DNA of 64,000 nt from CBDHHC01 sp050633205 (GTDB lineage Bacteria > Pseudomonadota > Alphaproteobacteria > Rhizobiales > CBDHHC01), in the NCBI GenBank assembly GCA_050633205.1, contig JBOEGA010000050.1, positions 8,356-72,355 on the forward strand. Direction: 5' to 3'. A program made the position numbers and the translations under genes. The notes beneath the pieces were generated by a model. It did no database searches and had not been told where the DNA came from. It saw only the letters and a list, made by a program, of their open reading frames with translations. Position 1 is the stretch's first letter. Each line of letters starts with the position of its first letter. This document shows positions 9,031 to 17,884 of this stretch, piece by piece.

Positions 9031-9444
9031 ATGGTAAAAGTTCTAAAGCTATTGCTGGTTATTCTGCCCATCTCTACGATTGCATTTACGGCCAGTGCTG
9101 AAGATGTGCATCTTGGTCTGACTGAATTTGAGGTTGCATGCCAATCCTGTCATGGGCTTGATGGGAAGGGAGATGGCGAGCTTGCCCCTCATCTAAAAAC
9201 TGCGCCTCCAGATCTTACGCAAATATCAAAAGCCAATGGGGGTATCTTTCCCATTGAAAAAATTGAAAAATTCATTGATGGACGTTCAAGGGTAACAGCT
9301 CATGGAAAAGGGGAAATGCCTGTTTGGGGCGACCGCTACCGTATAGCAGCAGAAGAAGGCGAAGGCTCCCGGGTAATTGATGATCGAGCACGCAAACGCA
9401 TTAAAGCACTTGTGCAATATCTGGTCTCGATACAGGAACCTTAA
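9031..9444 (+). CDS. Class I periplasmic cytochrome c
   Basis: A 137-residue exported c-type cytochrome. The ATG at 9031 gives a clear signal peptide (MVKVLKLLLVILPI, cleavage after TASA), so I prefer it over an upstream in-frame start at 8989. A single heme site CQSCH is followed by GLDGKGDG, and the probable distal Met ligand is in GEMPVWGDRY. This pattern is that of small soluble electron carriers related to cytochrome c551/c552 domains. The redox partner is unknown; no oxidase operon adjoins it. Confidence 0.87.
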   Translation: MVKVLKLLLVILPISTIAFTASAEDVHLGLTEFEVACQSCHGLDGKGDGELAPHLKTAPPDLTQISKANGGIFPIEKIEKFIDGRSRVTAHGKGEMPVWGDRYRIAAEEGEGSRVIDDRARKRIKALVQYLVSIQEP

Positions 9445-9488
9445 GCTATAAGGCCATGAAAGACTGTCGGTTTACGGAGTTCTTTTTA

Positions 9489-9505
9489 ATTAGAATAATT
9501 CTAAT
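9489..9505. promoter_or_regulatory. Irr-type iron control element candidate
   Basis: A perfect 17-bp inverted repeat, ATTAGAAT-A-ATTCTAAT. It matches the TTAGAA-N3-TTCTAA core of the iron control element recognised by the heme-responsive regulator Irr in alphaproteobacteria. It lies 25 bases upstream of a -35 box and 108 bases before the Cys-rich gene that precedes an iron-type ABC permease. Binding is inferred from sequence and context. Confidence 0.6.
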
Positions 9506-9529
9506 ATAAAACAATCACTTGCTTTATTG

Positions 9530-9558
9530 TTGACAATGATTGTCAGAAAACATTAAAT
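9530..9558 (+). promoter_or_regulatory. Promoter overlapped by a Fur-like operator
   Basis: TTGACA (9530-9535) and TTAAAT (9553-9558) are spaced by 17 bases. The -35 box is embedded in a perfect 15-bp inverted repeat TGACAAT-G-ATTGTCA (9531-9545), close to half of a Fur box. A repressor bound there would block RNA polymerase. It would drive the Cys-rich gene and the FbpB-like permease. Confidence 0.6.
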
Positions 9559-9613
9559 GTAGATTAATTGTAACCGATATCGGGCCCTTGAACCCGTCTA
9601 TTGGAGAAATCAA

Positions 9614-10093
9614 ATGACTATAGTGACTACATTGCCGATGAAAGAAGCGGCATGGCGCAAGCTTAGTGGCGCAGAAAAACTTGTTGGTGCAGGTTTTCGT
9701 GCCTGGATGGCGGGCTATAACACACAGGATATCGGATCCTGGGAAGCCTGCTGGAATGAATATTCAACAGAGTTGGGTCCAAGGGGTGCAAAGCAGGCAA
9801 TTGCTGACCTGAGCTATTGGGTCCGGACCGTTAAAGAACATACTGCCCGCAAAATCGAGACATTTCCAAATGGCTGTTCAGGCTTTTGCAAAGATGAATG
9901 TCTTGCAGTGTCAGTCGTCGCAGCCTGCCAGCATAAGCACTGCCCTGCCCTGCAAATCTGTGCAGCAGAGCTTATTGGTACTCAGGAAACGGACCGAATG
10001 ATTGAGACTGCCGAGGGTTTTGCCTATACATTAAGCCAGCTGGATATCCATCTAGGAAGAAACTCTGTAGACTCTCTGGCAAACGTTGCTTAA
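9614..10093 (+). CDS. Cysteine-rich small protein linked to iron permease
   Basis: A 159-residue protein I do not recognise. It has no signal peptide or membrane helix. Seven cysteines occur, six of them clustered (residues 88, 92, 96, 105, 110, 116) in a C-x3-C-x3-C-x8-C-x4-C-x5-C array with two histidines between, which could hold a metal or an iron-sulfur cluster. GGAG seven bases upstream supports the ATG at 9614. It lies downstream of two iron-box-like repeats and 49 nt upstream of an FbpB-type permease, so a job in iron sensing or handling is inferred. Confidence 0.75.
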   Translation: MTIVTTLPMKEAAWRKLSGAEKLVGAGFRAWMAGYNTQDIGSWEACWNEYSTELGPRGAKQAIADLSYWVRTVKEHTARKIETFPNGCSGFCKDECLAVSVVAACQHKHCPALQICAAELIGTQETDRMIETAEGFAYTLSQLDIHLGRNSVDSLANVA

Positions 10094-10142
10094 GCTTTTT
10101 ATTTTACATAAGCTCTGACTGTATTTTTAAGAGAGTTTAATT

Positions 10143-11858
10143 TTGAGCGACGTTCTCAGCATAAAACAGAATAACCCGAGGAAGAGGGTACATGTTGTAT
10201 CACCTCCTCATACACCCGCGGGACCGTGGCAGATTTCCGTACTGGTTATCGCTGCGCTTGTTTTGCTGCCGGTTTTTTCTCTTATTTATCTTTCTTTTAT
10301 TCCTTCAGAAAATATCTGGCCGCACCTGTTTTCAACTGTTCTGCCGGGAGCTGTGCTCGAAACCATATGGCTTATGCTTGGTGTCGGGGCATTAACACTG
10401 GTTGTCGGAACCAGTACCGCCTGGCTGGTTACAATGTACCGTTTTCCCGGCCGTAATATTCTGGACTGGCTGCTTCTAATTCCACTGGCCATGCCAACCT
10501 ATATTATTGCCTTCTGCTATGTTGAGATTCTGGATTACTCAGGCACTATACAAACTTTCCTTCGTGAATTTTTCGGATGGACCTCTTCCAGAGATTACTG
10601 GTTTCCCCAAATCCGCTCCCAGGGTGGGGCTATTTTTGTAATGAGCTTTGTGCTCTATCCATATGTCTATCTGAATGCTCGCGCTTCGTTTATGCTGCAA
10701 TCCATATGTACGCTGGAAGTTGCCCGAACTCTCGGACGCAGTCCCCTTGGCGTATTCTGGTCAGTAGCCCTGCCAATGGCCCGCCCTGCACTGGCTGCCG
10801 GCGTTGCACTGGCTCTTATGGAATGTCTTAATGATATAGGAGCGGTGAGGTATCTTGGTGTTAATACGCTCACAACAACTGTTTATGATACCTGGCTTGG
10901 GAAATCCAACCTTGCAGGAGCAGCCCAGATTGCATGCCTGATGCTGGTTTTTGTGGCTATTCTGTTTTCATGGGAACGAATTGCCCGGAAAGGACAGCAA
11001 TATCATAGCACTACCGGACATTACAGAAATATCCCGGAAGAGAAACTTGAGGGATGGAAAGGCTGGCTGACGGGCCTGTTTTGCGCCATGCCTGTTATTC
11101 TGGGCTTTATTGCTCCAATCACTGTATTAGTTCAGTCAAGTTTTGTTTTTGCCGAAGACAGTCTCTCGGGATCTTACTGGAAAGCGGCCCAAAACAGCCT
11201 AACCCTTTCCAGTATCACAGCAGTTGTTGCAGTCATTATAGCACTTACACTTGCTTATTCGAGAAGGGTTGCGCCAACGGCATTTGTCAAACCTGCATAC
11301 CGCATAACCGGCTTTGGATATGCTATTCCGGGTACAGTTCTGGCAATCGGTGTCTTTATGCCTCTGGCGGCTTTTGACAATGGTGTTGACGGGGTTATGC
11401 GAGAACAGTTTGGAGTATCGACAGGCTTATTGCTATCCGGAACCATGTTTGCACTTATTCTTGCCTATACGATCAGGTTTCTGGCGGTATCAAACGGAGC
11501 GATTGAATCTGGCCTCAAAAGGATATCAGTCAACCTGGATTCTGCTTCAAGAGCTTTGGGGGAAACAGCTTTTGGCACTTTATGGCGTGTCCACCTTCCT
11601 TTGCTCAGACCTGCTCTTGGTGCAGCAGTTCTGCTGGTTTTTGTCGATACCATGAAAGAACTACCGGCTACACTTCTTATGAAACCGTTTAATTTTGATA
11701 CTCTGGCAACGCATGTCTATAATTATGCCTCGGCTGAAGAATATGGTGAAGCGGCACTACCAGCACTGACTATCGTTATTTTTGGGCTGGCGCCTGTTAT
11801 TCTACTCAGCAAAACCATTGCAACAGGCCGTGCCGGGCAGCGCTCCAGCAGCTCCTGA
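10143..11858 (+). CDS. Iron(III) ABC transporter permease (FbpB/ThiP-like)
   Basis: A 571-residue inner-membrane permease built of two fused halves of about six helices each. Both halves keep the cytoplasmic EAA loop that contacts the ATPase: LGRSPLGVFWSVALPMARPAL and LGETAFGTLWRVHLPLLRPAL. This double layout is that of FbpB-type ferric iron permeases and ThiP. The iron-box promoter upstream favours iron. The start is TTG 10143, preceded by AAGAGAG; the next in-frame Met would lose the first helices. No ATP-binding or binding-protein gene adjoins, so the partners must be encoded elsewhere. Confidence 0.88.
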   Translation: MSDVLSIKQNNPRKRVHVVSPPHTPAGPWQISVLVIAALVLLPVFSLIYLSFIPSENIWPHLFSTVLPGAVLETIWLMLGVGALTLVVGTSTAWLVTMYRFPGRNILDWLLLIPLAMPTYIIAFCYVEILDYSGTIQTFLREFFGWTSSRDYWFPQIRSQGGAIFVMSFVLYPYVYLNARASFMLQSICTLEVARTLGRSPLGVFWSVALPMARPALAAGVALALMECLNDIGAVRYLGVNTLTTTVYDTWLGKSNLAGAAQIACLMLVFVAILFSWERIARKGQQYHSTTGHYRNIPEEKLEGWKGWLTGLFCAMPVILGFIAPITVLVQSSFVFAEDSLSGSYWKAAQNSLTLSSITAVVAVIIALTLAYSRRVAPTAFVKPAYRITGFGYAIPGTVLAIGVFMPLAAFDNGVDGVMREQFGVSTGLLLSGTMFALILAYTIRFLAVSNGAIESGLKRISVNLDSASRALGETAFGTLWRVHLPLLRPALGAAVLLVFVDTMKELPATLLMKPFNFDTLATHVYNYASAEEYGEAALPALTIVIFGLAPVILLSKTIATGRAGQRSSSS

Positions 11859-12016
11859 CGCCTCCCGTCTATTTTTCTGATTTTAAAAGAATAAAAAGAT
11901 GAAATAGATAACTTTACGTAACGATACTTTATGCTACTATAATTGTTGCATTGCAGCATTGCTGCTAATGTTTATTCAGTTATATGAGACCTTTTCAGGT
12001 GGATACAGGAGGGAAC

Positions 12017-12727
12017 GTGGCAAGCAAGAAAGTATATTCTGATGCATCGTCAGCTCTTGCCGAATTGTTAGAAGACGGCATGACATTGATGGTTGGAGGT
12101 TTTGGACTTTGTGGTATTCCTGAGAGCCTTATCTACGCTGTTAAGGAAACAGGTGTTAAGAACCTTACTGTCATCTCAAATAACTGTGGTGTTGACGGTA
12201 TTGCACTAGGTGTTTTGCTTGAGACAAGGCAAATTTCTAAAACGATCTCCTCTTATGTTGGTGAAAATAAACTCTTTGCCCAGCAGTATCTTGATGGTGA
12301 TGTGGAAGTTGTCTTTACACCTCAGGGTACTCTGGCCGAACAAATCCGTGCCGGTGGAGCCGGGATACCAGCTTTTTACACCAAAACCGGTGTTGGTACT
12401 CTTGTTGCTGAAGGTAAAGAAACCCGGGAGTTTGATGGCGAGACATACGTTATGGAGCGTGGTCTGGTTGCGGATATATCTCTTGTTCATGCCTGGAAAG
12501 GGGATACAGAGGGTAACCTTATTTACCGGAAGACGGCCCGTAACTTCAATCCGATGATGGCTACTGCTGGCAAGGTAACTATTGCACAGGTGGAACATCT
12601 TGTTGAACCTGGTGAGTTTAACCCTGACCATATTATTACTCCCGGAATTTTCGTGCAAAGAATTGTTCATACGCCGGATCCGACCAAACATATTGAACAG
12701 CGCACCACGCGCCCGAAATCAGCATAA
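12017..12727 (+). CDS. scoA: 3-oxoacid CoA-transferase subunit A
   Basis: The alpha subunit of a class I CoA-transferase (succinyl-CoA:3-ketoacid type), which moves CoA from succinyl-CoA to acetoacetate. The family's GGFGLCGIPESLI glycine loop, the SNNCGVDG segment and the GGAGIPAFYT strand are all present, as is the family C-terminal half (ETYVMERGLVADISLVHAWK). AGGAGGG at 12007-12013 argues for the GTG at 12017, although the 4-nt spacing is short; an in-frame ATG at 11984 would add 11 residues that do not match the family. Subunit B follows after 16 nt. Confidence 0.9.
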   Translation: MASKKVYSDASSALAELLEDGMTLMVGGFGLCGIPESLIYAVKETGVKNLTVISNNCGVDGIALGVLLETRQISKTISSYVGENKLFAQQYLDGDVEVVFTPQGTLAEQIRAGGAGIPAFYTKTGVGTLVAEGKETREFDGETYVMERGLVADISLVHAWKGDTEGNLIYRKTARNFNPMMATAGKVTIAQVEHLVEPGEFNPDHIITPGIFVQRIVHTPDPTKHIEQRTTRPKSA

Positions 12728-12743
12728 GAATTGGAGGTTTTAA

Positions 12744-13388
12744 ATGGCCTGGAATCGAGATCAAATGGCTGCGCGGGCGGCGAAAGAACTTCAGGATGGT
12801 TTTTATGTCAATCTGGGTATTGGAATTCCGACACTGGTATCTAATTTTATTCCGGATGGTATGAATGTCCAGTTACAGAGCGAAAACGGAATGCTGGGTA
12901 TGGGTCCTTTCCCTTATGAAGGAGAAGAGGACGCTGACCTTATTAATGCCGGCAAGCAAACTATTACAGAATTACCTACCACAAGCTACTTCTCCAGTTC
13001 AGACTCTTTTGGCATGATCCGTGGTGGTCATATTGATTTGTCTATTCTTGGAGCAATGCAGATTTCCCAGACAGGAGATATTGCAAACTGGATGATACCG
13101 GGCAAAATGGTGAAAGGTATGGGCGGGGCGATGGATCTGGTTGCCGGGGTTAAACGGGTTGTTGTTGTTATGGAACATACAGCCAAAGGTTCTCCCAAAT
13201 TGCTTGAGGAATGCAACCTGCCATTAACGGGAACAGCTGTGGTCAATCTGATTATAACCGACCTGGGTGTGTTCGAGGTAGACAAGGAAGCCGGAGAACT
13301 GGTTCTAACTGAACTGGCGGATGGTGTAACTCCCGAGGAAATAAAAGAAAATACAGAAGCCAGGTATCGAGTTGAGCTTCGTTCCTGA
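12744..13388 (+). CDS. scoB: 3-oxoacid CoA-transferase subunit B
   Basis: The beta subunit (214 residues) of the heteromeric CoA-transferase. It carries the catalytic glutamate in [11 protein letters not shown], which forms the glutamyl-CoA thioester, and the family block [13 protein letters not shown], followed by [19 protein letters not shown] lies upstream of the ATG. With scoA it forms a two-gene operon for ketone body or acetoacetate use, which fits the acyl-CoA genes elsewhere in the window. Confidence 0.93.
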   Translation: MAWNRDQMAARAAKELQDGFYVNLGIGIPTLVSNFIPDGMNVQLQSENGMLGMGPFPYEGEEDADLINAGKQTITELPTTSYFSSSDSFGMIRGGHIDLSILGAMQISQTGDIANWMIPGKMVKGMGGAMDLVAGVKRVVVVMEHTAKGSPKLLEECNLPLTGTAVVNLIITDLGVFEVDKEAGELVLTELADGVTPEEIKENTEARYRVELRS

Positions 13389-13417
13389 TAACCTGTTTCA
13401 GAGCACAAAATATCTAC

Positions 13418-13452
13418 AAGGGGGTAAAGGGGAAAAACCTTCCTCCCCCCTT
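13418..13452 (+). terminator. Possible hairpin after scoB
   Basis: AAGGGGG (13418-13424) pairs with CCCCCTT (13446-13452), and inside it AAGG pairs with CCTT around a GGGGAAAAA-type loop. It starts 30 bases after the scoB stop. There is no good U-tract, so a terminator role is uncertain. Confidence 0.35.
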
Positions 13453-13663
13453 ATTAAAGAGTCGAATATTCAATTCCGGTCATATTGTTTACAAATCTGT
13501 TGCCTAAAATCTTCTCGTTTCCATAATATTTCAGAATCTTATAGTGTGGAAATGAAATGCAGGCCTTTACCTCTGTGTGAGGCAAGAGATATGGTGTATT
13601 AATAATGCGTACCACTTATAGTGGCAGGTGTTATCGGGGTCAGACCTATCAGTCGGAATAAAA

Positions 13664-15442
13664 ATGAAAACAAACAGACTCTTACATTACACAGTAATTG
13701 CCTTGTCTTTCACTGCAGTGATCGTAACCACAGCTATTGTTGCGACTCCTCACCTTCTTGAGAATAAGCATATTCGTGCTCAGGCCAGAGTTCTCCTGTC
13801 GAAATGGGCTGGGGGTGAATTCCGTATTCGTGGTGATATCAAGGTAGACTATTTTCTGGGCGCGAAATTTTCCGCGACGGATGTCGAAATTACCAAGTTT
13901 GATCGTACCAGCGGTCTGAAACACTTCAAAGCCAAACAGCTGAGTGCTGATATAAGCTGGTTAAGTCTGTTATCAGGGACTATAGGCTTTAACAGGCTAT
14001 CTATTGTTTCTCCCGAATTTACTTTTTCAAAAGATTTTATATCATCCGATAAGAGCTCTTCAGAAAAGCTTACCAATAGCCCGCTGACCAGACTAATCAG
14101 AAAAGCTGCAGTTAACCGTGTCACGATACATAATGGTCGTATGAAATTATGGTCTGAGGGAAATCTCCAGGAAATCTCCAATATTTACAGCAAGGTTTAC
14201 GTTTCAAGCCGGGCACGGATAATTTCCGGGAGATCCTCATTTGTTTACCGGGATGTTCCACATCATCTCACCTTCAGGACCAAGAAAAAGGGAATACATA
14301 ACGGTGTTTCCCATATGTATGTTAAATATTCTCTGAAAAGTGAGTTAGGGGCGACTGATTTTCAAGGAAATCTGGAATTCCACAAGAGTATTCAGGCTAT
14401 CGGTAAAAAGAATATCCGTATCCATAATATAAGAGATTTTTCAAAATGGGTGGGACGACCACTTCCTGATGGTTCCGGTTTAAAGGACTTTCAGCTTAGC
14501 GCGGATATGCAGCTGAAAGATAACAAACTGACCATGTCCAATAGTCACCTGAAGATGGATGGTAACAATGCCAGTGGCGTTCTTACGGTCAACCTCAGTG
14601 ACAGAAATGTTGATATTGGTGGTACTCTGGATATTCCACGACTTTCTCTTCTCCCGTATGCAGGACAGGAAAAACTTACAGCATCAGAAAAGGGTGTGAA
14701 AAAGATACCTTTTCATTTCTTAAAATATATCACTGCCGATTTACGGGTATCAGCGGGTGAAATTACGGCTCCAAAGTTTCAGGCATGGAGCAGCGCTATG
14801 GCAATCTCAATTAATTCAGGCAAAATGCTGTTTGATATTGCTGACATGCGGATATTTGAAGGGTCTGCCCGCGGGCAAATAGAAATCGATGGTGACAGGG
14901 TAGTTCCAAAAATCTCCGTGCAAGGGTATCTACAGAATATATCCACCTCTCACTGTCTTGAAAATATTACCAATAATGGTGTTATGGAAGGGCGGGCTTC
15001 AGTTGATGTCAGCCTGACCGCAGAAGGTAAAACCCTTAATAAGATTATAGAATCTCTGGCAGGTAAATGGACCGTCAAGATGGCAGCGGGAGGGCAGGTT
15101 AATATGGATCTGATAAACCTCTTTGCTCAAACAACCGCTACACCAGTCAAAGGATGGAACAGTTTTAAAAATGGGGTTACCCGTTTTAAAAACCTAGATA
15201 TCTCTTCAGATATGCAGGACGGAACGGCAAATATAAAAACGGTTATGCTGGCTACAGATCAAAGGCGCTACTCAGGTAATGGAAGTATTCATATTCCAAA
15301 CCACAGCATGAATTATCAGGTGACTATGTCTTCACATAATGAAGAGGATAAAGCAGATACTGTCGGCTCTATAAATAATATTGCTTTACAGATGAAGGGG
15401 CACTGGAATGCTCCCGAAATTGCAATTAATCCAAAACCATAA
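13664..15442 (+). CDS. AsmA-like envelope protein
   Basis: A 592-residue protein with one N-terminal membrane helix (about residues 8-28) and a long, beta-rich periplasmic region. The early segment FRIRGDIKVDYFLGAKFSATDVEI and the late block GRASVDVSLTAEGKTLNKIIESLAGKW are characteristic of AsmA family proteins, as is NGSGSIHIPNH-type ending. AsmA-like proteins are bridge-like lipid transfer or outer-membrane assembly factors. The ATG at 13664 gives the membrane anchor directly; a GTG at 13628 would add twelve residues without support. It stands alone. Confidence 0.8.
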   Translation: MKTNRLLHYTVIALSFTAVIVTTAIVATPHLLENKHIRAQARVLLSKWAGGEFRIRGDIKVDYFLGAKFSATDVEITKFDRTSGLKHFKAKQLSADISWLSLLSGTIGFNRLSIVSPEFTFSKDFISSDKSSSEKLTNSPLTRLIRKAAVNRVTIHNGRMKLWSEGNLQEISNIYSKVYVSSRARIISGRSSFVYRDVPHHLTFRTKKKGIHNGVSHMYVKYSLKSELGATDFQGNLEFHKSIQAIGKKNIRIHNIRDFSKWVGRPLPDGSGLKDFQLSADMQLKDNKLTMSNSHLKMDGNNASGVLTVNLSDRNVDIGGTLDIPRLSLLPYAGQEKLTASEKGVKKIPFHFLKYITADLRVSAGEITAPKFQAWSSAMAISINSGKMLFDIADMRIFEGSARGQIEIDGDRVVPKISVQGYLQNISTSHCLENITNNGVMEGRASVDVSLTAEGKTLNKIIESLAGKWTVKMAAGGQVNMDLINLFAQTTATPVKGWNSFKNGVTRFKNLDISSDMQDGTANIKTVMLATDQRRYSGNGSIHIPNHSMNYQVTMSSHNEEDKADTVGSINNIALQMKGHWNAPEIAINPKP

Positions 15443-15650
15443 CTTTTATGGAGACATTTTTTAGCCTGAAATTCAGGATTTATCGTCTCATGAGCGGTTT
15501 TATATAAAATAAGCTTATGAAACTTCAGAATATTGCGATTTCATCGTTGCCAATTAACCATCACCTCCATTAAAAAGGTAGCTGGATTTTGGGAAACACA
15601 CATAAGCATCCGGTCATTGATCTTATCGTTGCGTGTGAGGGAGAAGAATA

Positions 15651-17078
15651 ATGAATAATTTGCTGAGTCGTACAGCTGCGGGGATCTTTTTTTTAACCGC
15701 TGCAAGTCTTGCCTTACCTTCATTTGCTCAGGATAACTCTACCTCCGACGATAGTCAGGGGAGTTTGACAACAGATGTTACGCAGCAGGATAATGTTTCT
15801 GAAAATCAAGATACTGATGAAGGCCAGAATATTGCCGGTGATGAGACAAATGCTGATACTGAGCCCACTGGCTCTACCGAGCCAAAGAAGACTGAAGCGG
15901 AGCAAACCGCTGAAGCGCCTGCAAAGGTGGTAGAAGAACCAAAAGCAAAAAAGCTATCAATTGCGTCCTGGGGCGGAGCATATATGCAGGCCCAGAATAA
16001 TGCCTATTTTAAGGATTATCAAAAGGATACAGGTTTTCAGATCAGTACTGAAAAGCATTCAGGGCAATATGATGCTATCAAATCCGGTCTGACTTCTTCT
16101 CAATGGGATGTTGTTGATCTTACCTATGATATGGTTGATCAGGCATGTGCTTCAGGTTTGCTTGCTCCAATTGATGCAAGCTCACTTGAAACGGCGCCAA
16201 ACGGTTCTGCTGCGGAAGAAGATTTCTTTAAGGATGGTATTCATAAATGTGGTGTAGCCAGCATGGTCTGGTCACTAACCATTATCTACAACAAAAGAGC
16301 CTTCAGGCGTGGTGCTCCAAGAACGGTGAGTGACTTTTTTAATACCAGTAGATATCGCGGAAAGAGGGTTTTGCCAAAGACTGCAGAAAATACACTGGAA
16401 CTGGCACTTCTCGCTGATGGCGCAAAACCTGAAGAAGTTTACTCACTTCTGGAAACTCCTGATGGCATTGACAGAGCGTTCAATAAACTTAACCGTATTA
16501 GAAAAAGCATAATATGGTCTTCCAATCCCTCGGAGCCTTTTAAACTGCTGGCCAATGGCAAAGCCGCTTTTGGACTGGGTTATAACGGCCGTGCCTTTTC
16601 AGTTATTGCAGAACAAAAACAAGCGCTTGGTATTATCTGGGACGGGCAGCTCTATAATTATAATCTCTGGGCTATTCCGGCAAATGCAGAAAACAAGGAA
16701 AATTCGAAAAAATTTATCAACTTTGCCACCAGTCCTAAAAGGCTGGCAACTCAATCAAGCTGGTTCCCTTACGGTCCTTCAAGACGTTCTGCAGTTCAGA
16801 TGATCAGACCTCATCCTGAGGCTGATATTGATCTGCGACCGTTTATTCCTACTATTCCCAAGAACTTCAAGCTGGCTTTACGCACTGACAAGACGTGGTG
16901 GAAAGTCAGGGGAGCTCCTATGAAGGCAAGGTTCAACAGGTGGTTGCTTGGTGAGCGAGAGCCTAAAACCGAGCCGGACACTGCACAAAACCTTCAAACT
17001 GCATTTCAATCAGATGAACCAGTTATTGTTGTTCCTGAACAGTCGGATCAGGAAGATGAAAAGAATCAGCAGGAATAA
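15651..17078 (+). CDS. PotD-like periplasmic binding protein with acidic linker
   Basis: A 475-residue protein. A signal peptide (residues 1-26, cleavage after FA) is followed by about 75 residues of Asp/Glu/Thr/Ser/Gln low complexity. A family 1 extracellular solute-binding domain then begins at KLSIASWGGAY and includes WDVVDLTYDMVDQAC and GYNGRAFSV. That start is shared by spermidine/putrescine-type (COG0687) binding proteins. A second acidic tail ends the protein. No permease or ATPase gene adjoins it. The ligand is unknown; polyamine or opine-like ligands are family guesses. Confidence 0.8.
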   Translation: MNNLLSRTAAGIFFLTAASLALPSFAQDNSTSDDSQGSLTTDVTQQDNVSENQDTDEGQNIAGDETNADTEPTGSTEPKKTEAEQTAEAPAKVVEEPKAKKLSIASWGGAYMQAQNNAYFKDYQKDTGFQISTEKHSGQYDAIKSGLTSSQWDVVDLTYDMVDQACASGLLAPIDASSLETAPNGSAAEEDFFKDGIHKCGVASMVWSLTIIYNKRAFRRGAPRTVSDFFNTSRYRGKRVLPKTAENTLELALLADGAKPEEVYSLLETPDGIDRAFNKLNRIRKSIIWSSNPSEPFKLLANGKAAFGLGYNGRAFSVIAEQKQALGIIWDGQLYNYNLWAIPANAENKENSKKFINFATSPKRLATQSSWFPYGPSRRSAVQMIRPHPEADIDLRPFIPTIPKNFKLALRTDKTWWKVRGAPMKARFNRWLLGEREPKTEPDTAQNLQTAFQSDEPVIVVPEQSDQEDEKNQQE

Positions 17079-17105
17079 AACAGCCCTGTTACAGCAGTAA
17101 TACTG

Positions 17106-17138
17106 AAGGAAGAAGTTATTACTTCTTCCTTTTTTTTT
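17106..17138 (+). terminator. Rho-independent terminator
   Basis: A perfect 11-bp stem (17106-17116 with 17121-17131), loop TATT, running into a stretch of nine or ten T. It lies 28 bases after the stop of the binding-protein gene. Confidence 0.93.
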
Positions 17139-17140
17139 AT

Positions 17141-17884
17141 AAGGTTTTTCTCTCTGTCGTGACCTTATACACAGGCGTTTAAATTTATTTTCGTCTCATA
17201 ATCATCACTAAAAGTGAGTTCCAGATAAACAATTTCACGCCGTTCAGAAATCATATACTTCAAACTTATTATTCTTTCGATAGTTGTACAATTTATCCAA
17301 CATACTGAATTAATGTATTTTCTTAACTTTCCGCTATAAACCCATGCTATTTATGAATATATCCTTCTGCCAATACTGGTTATGCCTTATGCTAACAGGA
17401 AGTATTCCCTAAACTAATCATGCAATTTAAAAATGCTTTTATCCACCACAAGAAATAATTGATTTTGTATTAATAATACGGCACATTTCTACTTATGCGC
17501 TGGACTACATAGACAGTGGGGACGATCAATGGGACGTTTCCTATTTATCGAGTTTCGGTATTAGGAAATGGCGTGGATATGTAGCTCAGGTATCAACACT
17601 CAATAAAGAGGGTGAATTTTCTGATGAATGAATTGAAGTACTGTGTGTGCATGGATCATAGCCATTTTTATATGAGCGGGATCATCACCTCCGGTATTGC
17701 CATAATTCAGTGAGCCGAAATAAATAAAACGGGTCATAATCAGTATTAAAACTCCCCTGCCGGATTACATGATAGCGGCAGGGGATTTTTTACTTAATGC
17801 TCAAAGATATGTTGCAATCAGTTAGACCGCTATTGTAACTTGGTGAGCGTGGGTTACGGGTTTTATTTTAAGAACAGTAGAGTT
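17141..17884. other. Long gene-poor region with a coding-like remnant and an orphan terminator
   Basis: No convincing gene lies in these roughly 740 bases. One plus-strand frame, 17431-17631, is open for 66 codons without an ATG, GTG or TTG start and reads ...ALDYIDSGDDQWDVSYLSS... to TGA; it looks more like protein than noise but I cannot name it. A 29-codon ORF (17624-17713) overlaps its end. A strong terminator at 17753-17791 then follows with no annotated gene before it. A decayed gene or a small RNA would explain this. Confidence 0.4.
17753..17791 (+). terminator. Strong terminator with no gene upstream
   Basis: TCCCCTGCCG (17753-17762) pairs perfectly with CGGCAGGGGA (17776-17785) across a 13-base loop and is followed by six T. 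On the minus strand the flank lacks a comparable U-tract, so it should act rightward, ending a transcript from the gene-poor stretch upstream. Confidence 0.8.
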
